64,000 nucleotides of DNA from Salibacterium lacus (GTDB lineage Bacteria; Bacillota; Bacilli; Bacillales; Marinococcaceae), in the NCBI RefSeq assembly GCF_042684865.1, contig NZ_JBHUML010000002.1, positions 744,001-808,000 of the forward strand. The letters run 5' to 3'. Each line of letters starts with the position of its first letter. Within the stretch, counting starts at the first letter, position 1. Below, in pieces: positions 62,018-64,000 of this stretch. The position numbers and the translations under genes were made by a program. Under the pieces are notes generated by a model. It ran no database searches. It was not told where the DNA came from and worked only from the letters and a program-made list of their open reading frames with translations.

Positions 62018-62798
62018 TCGTACCGCCCTCTTTCAGTTTTTCTTCGAGCTGTTCTTTCAGTTCCTGAAGCTGGCTGTCAAGGGAAGCGTCCACTTTGCCG
62101 TACGGAGTCTCGATGGTGCAGTCCCTTTCCCCGAGGGTGCTGTCCGGATAAATCAGAAGATCCTGGGAGTAGGCAAGCAGCTTTTCCATTTCATTCCGCT
62201 GTTTCCGGGTTTCTTCAACTCTGGAGACTGGAACGTATACGGCGATTTCTTCATGATCTTTCACTTCTTTCACCGCGTTTTTCACTATTTCCATCCACGT
62301 GCCGTCCCGGTCTTCAAGAGAGTCATAAATGATCCGGTTCGCTATGGTGAGTGCCAGATCAAGAATGACAGGTTCCGCCCGTTCGAGATATTGGTGATAC
62401 TCTTCACGCGCCGCTGTTATCATCTGCTGTGCTTCCTGCACCGCTTCGTCAACAGCAAAATATCCTTCTTCTTTTCCTTCTTGGAGCCCCTGATTCCAGC
62501 CTTCCTGTCTTGCATCCGTGTAAGCCTGTTCGATGCGCTGCCTGGAATTCTCCTCTTCCTCACTGATCTTTCTGCGTGCTTCCTCAAGCTCCTGGTGTGC
62601 CTGCTGTCTCAGCTGTTCCATTTCTTCGCGTTCCCTGTCGAGACGATACTTTTCATGGCCGGCCGCTGTCTCTCCCGGCACTTCTTCTCCATGTTCCCCG
62701 GGGTCCCGGGAAACATCCGGCGCTACCTGTCTGAGACCGATCGCACGTACATTGTCATACGAAGCAGAAGAAGACGGCCGTTTGATAAGTCTAGACAA
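62004..62798 (-). CDS. fliH: Flagellar export stator FliH
   Basis: A 264-residue FliH, negative regulator and stator of FliI. A helical Glu/Gln-rich central region (about 60-135) resembles the F-ATPase b subunit; the C-terminal domain has LALTIANRIIYDSLED and a KxDASLDSQL ending. I chose TTG at 62796-62798, nine bases past the GGAGGAG in the end of fliG, which the gene overlaps; a GTG at 62819 lacks a ribosome site. Confidence 0.9.
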   Translation of the reverse strand: MSRLIKRPSSSASYDNVRAIGLRQVAPDVSRDPGEHGEEVPGETAAGHEKYRLDREREEMEQLRQQAHQELEEARRKISEEEENSRQRIEQAYTDARQEGWNQGLQEGKEEGYFAVDEAVQEAQQMITAAREEYHQYLERAEPVILDLALTIANRIIYDSLEDRDGTWMEIVKNAVKEVKDHEEIAVYVPVSRVEETRKQRNEMEKLLAYSQDLLIYPDSTLGERDCTIETPYGKVDASLDSQLQELKEQLEEKLKEGGTNESS

Positions 62799-63804
62799 TG
62801 ATATCGTCTCCTCCTCCACGTGCGATCACAATTTCGCCGGTTTCTTCAAGTCTGCGGATCACGGAGACAATTCGTGTCTGTGATTCCTCCACATCACGCA
62901 GCCGCACCGGCCCCATGAACTCCATTTCCTCTTTAAACGTATCTGCCATCCGCTGGGACATGTTGTTGAAAACAAGTTCTTTGACTTCATCACTGGCCAC
63001 TTTCAGGGAAAGCTGCAGGTCATCGTTTTCCACATCCCGGATAACACGTTGAATCGAGCGGTTGTCGAGGGTGACAATATCTTCGAAGACAAACATCCGT
63101 TTCTTGATTTCTTCTGCGAGTTCCGGATCCTGAATCTCAAGCGAATCGAGAATCGTACGCTCGGTGCTGCGGTCCACCCCGTTCAGCACTTCCACAACAG
63201 ATTCAATGCCGCCTGCTTCCGTGTAGTCCTGTGTAACGGTAGCAGAGAGTTTCTGTTCGAGAATGGATTCCACTTCATTCACAATTTCGGGGGATGTGCT
63301 GTCCATAACAGCAATCCGCCGGGCCACATCGGTTTGAACGTCCTGAGGAAGTTCGGACAATATCTGACCCGCCTGTTCCGACTCCAGATACGATAGAATT
63401 AAAGCTATCGTCTGAGGGTGTTCATGCTGAATGAAGTTAAGAATCTGTGACGGATCGGCTTTTCTCGCAAAATCAAACGGCTTGACCTGAAGCGAAGAGG
63501 TAAGACGGTTAATAATCTGCATCGCGTTATCTTCACCGAGAGCTTTTTCCAGTACGCTTTTGGCGTAACCTATCCCGCCCTGGGAAATGTAATCCTGAGC
63601 GACCGCAATCTGATGAAACTCTTGAAGCACGTTCTCTTTTGTGTCGCTGTCCACTTTCCGCACATTGGAGATTTCCAGTGTCAGTTTTTCGATTTCGTCC
63701 TCGTTCAAATATTTATATACCTGGGCGGAAACATCGGGCCCAAGCGAGATAAGGAGCATGGCCGCCTTCTGTTTTCCGGTCAAGGTATCTTTAGCTTTCG
63801 GCAT
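62791..63804 (-). CDS. fliG: Flagellar motor switch protein FliG
   Basis: A 337-residue rotor protein. N-terminal LTGKQKAAMLLISLGPDVSAQVYKYL binds FliF; the middle has EHPQTIALILSYLE; the C-terminal torque helix carries FVFEDIVTLDNRSIQRVIRDV with the charged residues facing MotA. AAGGAGG precedes ATG at 63802-63804. Confidence 0.98.
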   Translation of the reverse strand: MPKAKDTLTGKQKAAMLLISLGPDVSAQVYKYLNEDEIEKLTLEISNVRKVDSDTKENVLQEFHQIAVAQDYISQGGIGYAKSVLEKALGEDNAMQIINRLTSSLQVKPFDFARKADPSQILNFIQHEHPQTIALILSYLESEQAGQILSELPQDVQTDVARRIAVMDSTSPEIVNEVESILEQKLSATVTQDYTEAGGIESVVEVLNGVDRSTERTILDSLEIQDPELAEEIKKRMFVFEDIVTLDNRSIQRVIRDVENDDLQLSLKVASDEVKELVFNNMSQRMADTFKEEMEFMGPVRLRDVEESQTRIVSVIRRLEETGEIVIARGGGDDIIV

Positions 63805-63816
63805 GGCAGGACCTCC

Positions 63817-64000
63817 TTACTCATCGGACAACCACGTCCGTAATAGTTTCGAAAATTCCTCTGGATTTTCCTGAGCCAGATTCTCCAGCTGCTTTCTGCG
63901 TTGTGCTTCTTCGCTGTTATCTTCATCCGGAAGATCCGGTATCGGTTCGGCTGTGGTCATTTCCTCTTCGGTCCATTCTTCCCCTCGGCTTCTTCTCCGG
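63817..64000 (-). CDS. fliF: Flagellar M-ring protein FliF, C-terminal end only
   Basis: The last 61 codons of FliF; the rest lies beyond the right edge. The stretch is acidic, then ends QENPEEFSKLLRTWLSDE, the conserved C-terminal helix that binds FliG. The stop TAA is at 63817-63819, 12 bases before fliG. Confidence 0.92.
   Translation of the reverse strand, partial: RRRSRGEEWTEEEMTTAEPIPDLPDEDNSEEAQRRKQLENLAQENPEEFSKLLRTWLSDE

Overview
This window is a chromosomal core region of a spore-forming, flagellated member of the Bacillaceae. The gene order follows the Bacillus subtilis interval running from fliF through the fla/che operon, rpsB-tsf, uppS-polC, nusA-infB, rpsO-pnp, the dipicolinate and lysine genes and spoIIIE to ymfFH. 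Every gene I can support lies on the minus strand, so the text below reads from high to low coordinates. Base composition is close to even, several proteins are rich in Asp and Glu, and a GC-rich intergenic repeat of a kind I associate with salt- and alkali-tolerant Bacillaceae sits near 6.2 kb. The genus is not settled by this.

Region by region. (1) 64000-42326 is the distal part of a fla/che operon: fliF (C-terminus only), fliG, fliH, fliI, fliJ, a motE-like gene, fliK, flgD, a TIGR02530-type gene, flgE, swrD/flbD, fliL, fliM, fliY, cheY, fliZ(O), fliP, fliQ, fliR, flhB, flhA, flhF, flhG, cheB, cheC, cheD and sigD. cheA and cheW, which lie between cheB and cheC in B. subtilis, are absent. 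(2) 42210-39969 holds a fapA-like (DUF342) gene, an unrecognised 103-residue gene and swrB. (3) 39953-36495 is rpsB, tsf, pyrH and frr, separated by hairpin terminators or attenuators. (4) 36388-26255 is uppS-cdsA-dxr-rseP-proS-polC (envelope lipid and isoprenoid synthesis, intramembrane proteolysis, prolyl-tRNA synthetase, replicative polymerase). (5) 26229-18912 is the translation operon rimP-nusA-rnpM-rplGA-infB-ylxP-rbfA, an internal terminator, then truB-ribF. (6) 18901-13580 is rpsO, pnp, ylxY, mlpA and ymxH. (7) 13434-8486 is spoVFA-spoVFB behind a convincing sigma-K promoter, then asd-dapG-dapA. (8) 8382-1 is rnjB, a 589-base gap with a repeat and a strong terminator, tepA-ylzJ, spoIIIE, ymfF and the start of ymfH.

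How the genes work together. The flagellar block supplies the switch, export gate, export ATPase, hook assembly and placement GTPases, plus adaptation proteins and sigma-D for late genes. The central block is housekeeping for ribosome biogenesis, translation initiation, RNA decay and membrane precursors. asd, dapG and dapA make the dihydrodipicolinate precursor that SpoVFA/SpoVFB oxidise to dipicolinic acid in the mother cell, and SpoIIIE pumps the chromosome into the forespore. The most notable departures are the missing cheA-cheW, two genes between sigD and swrB, an RNase J2-position protein with a complete metal motif, several RNA hairpins in unusual places, and the intergenic repeat. I found no tRNA, rRNA, CRISPR array, insertion sequence or prophage gene.
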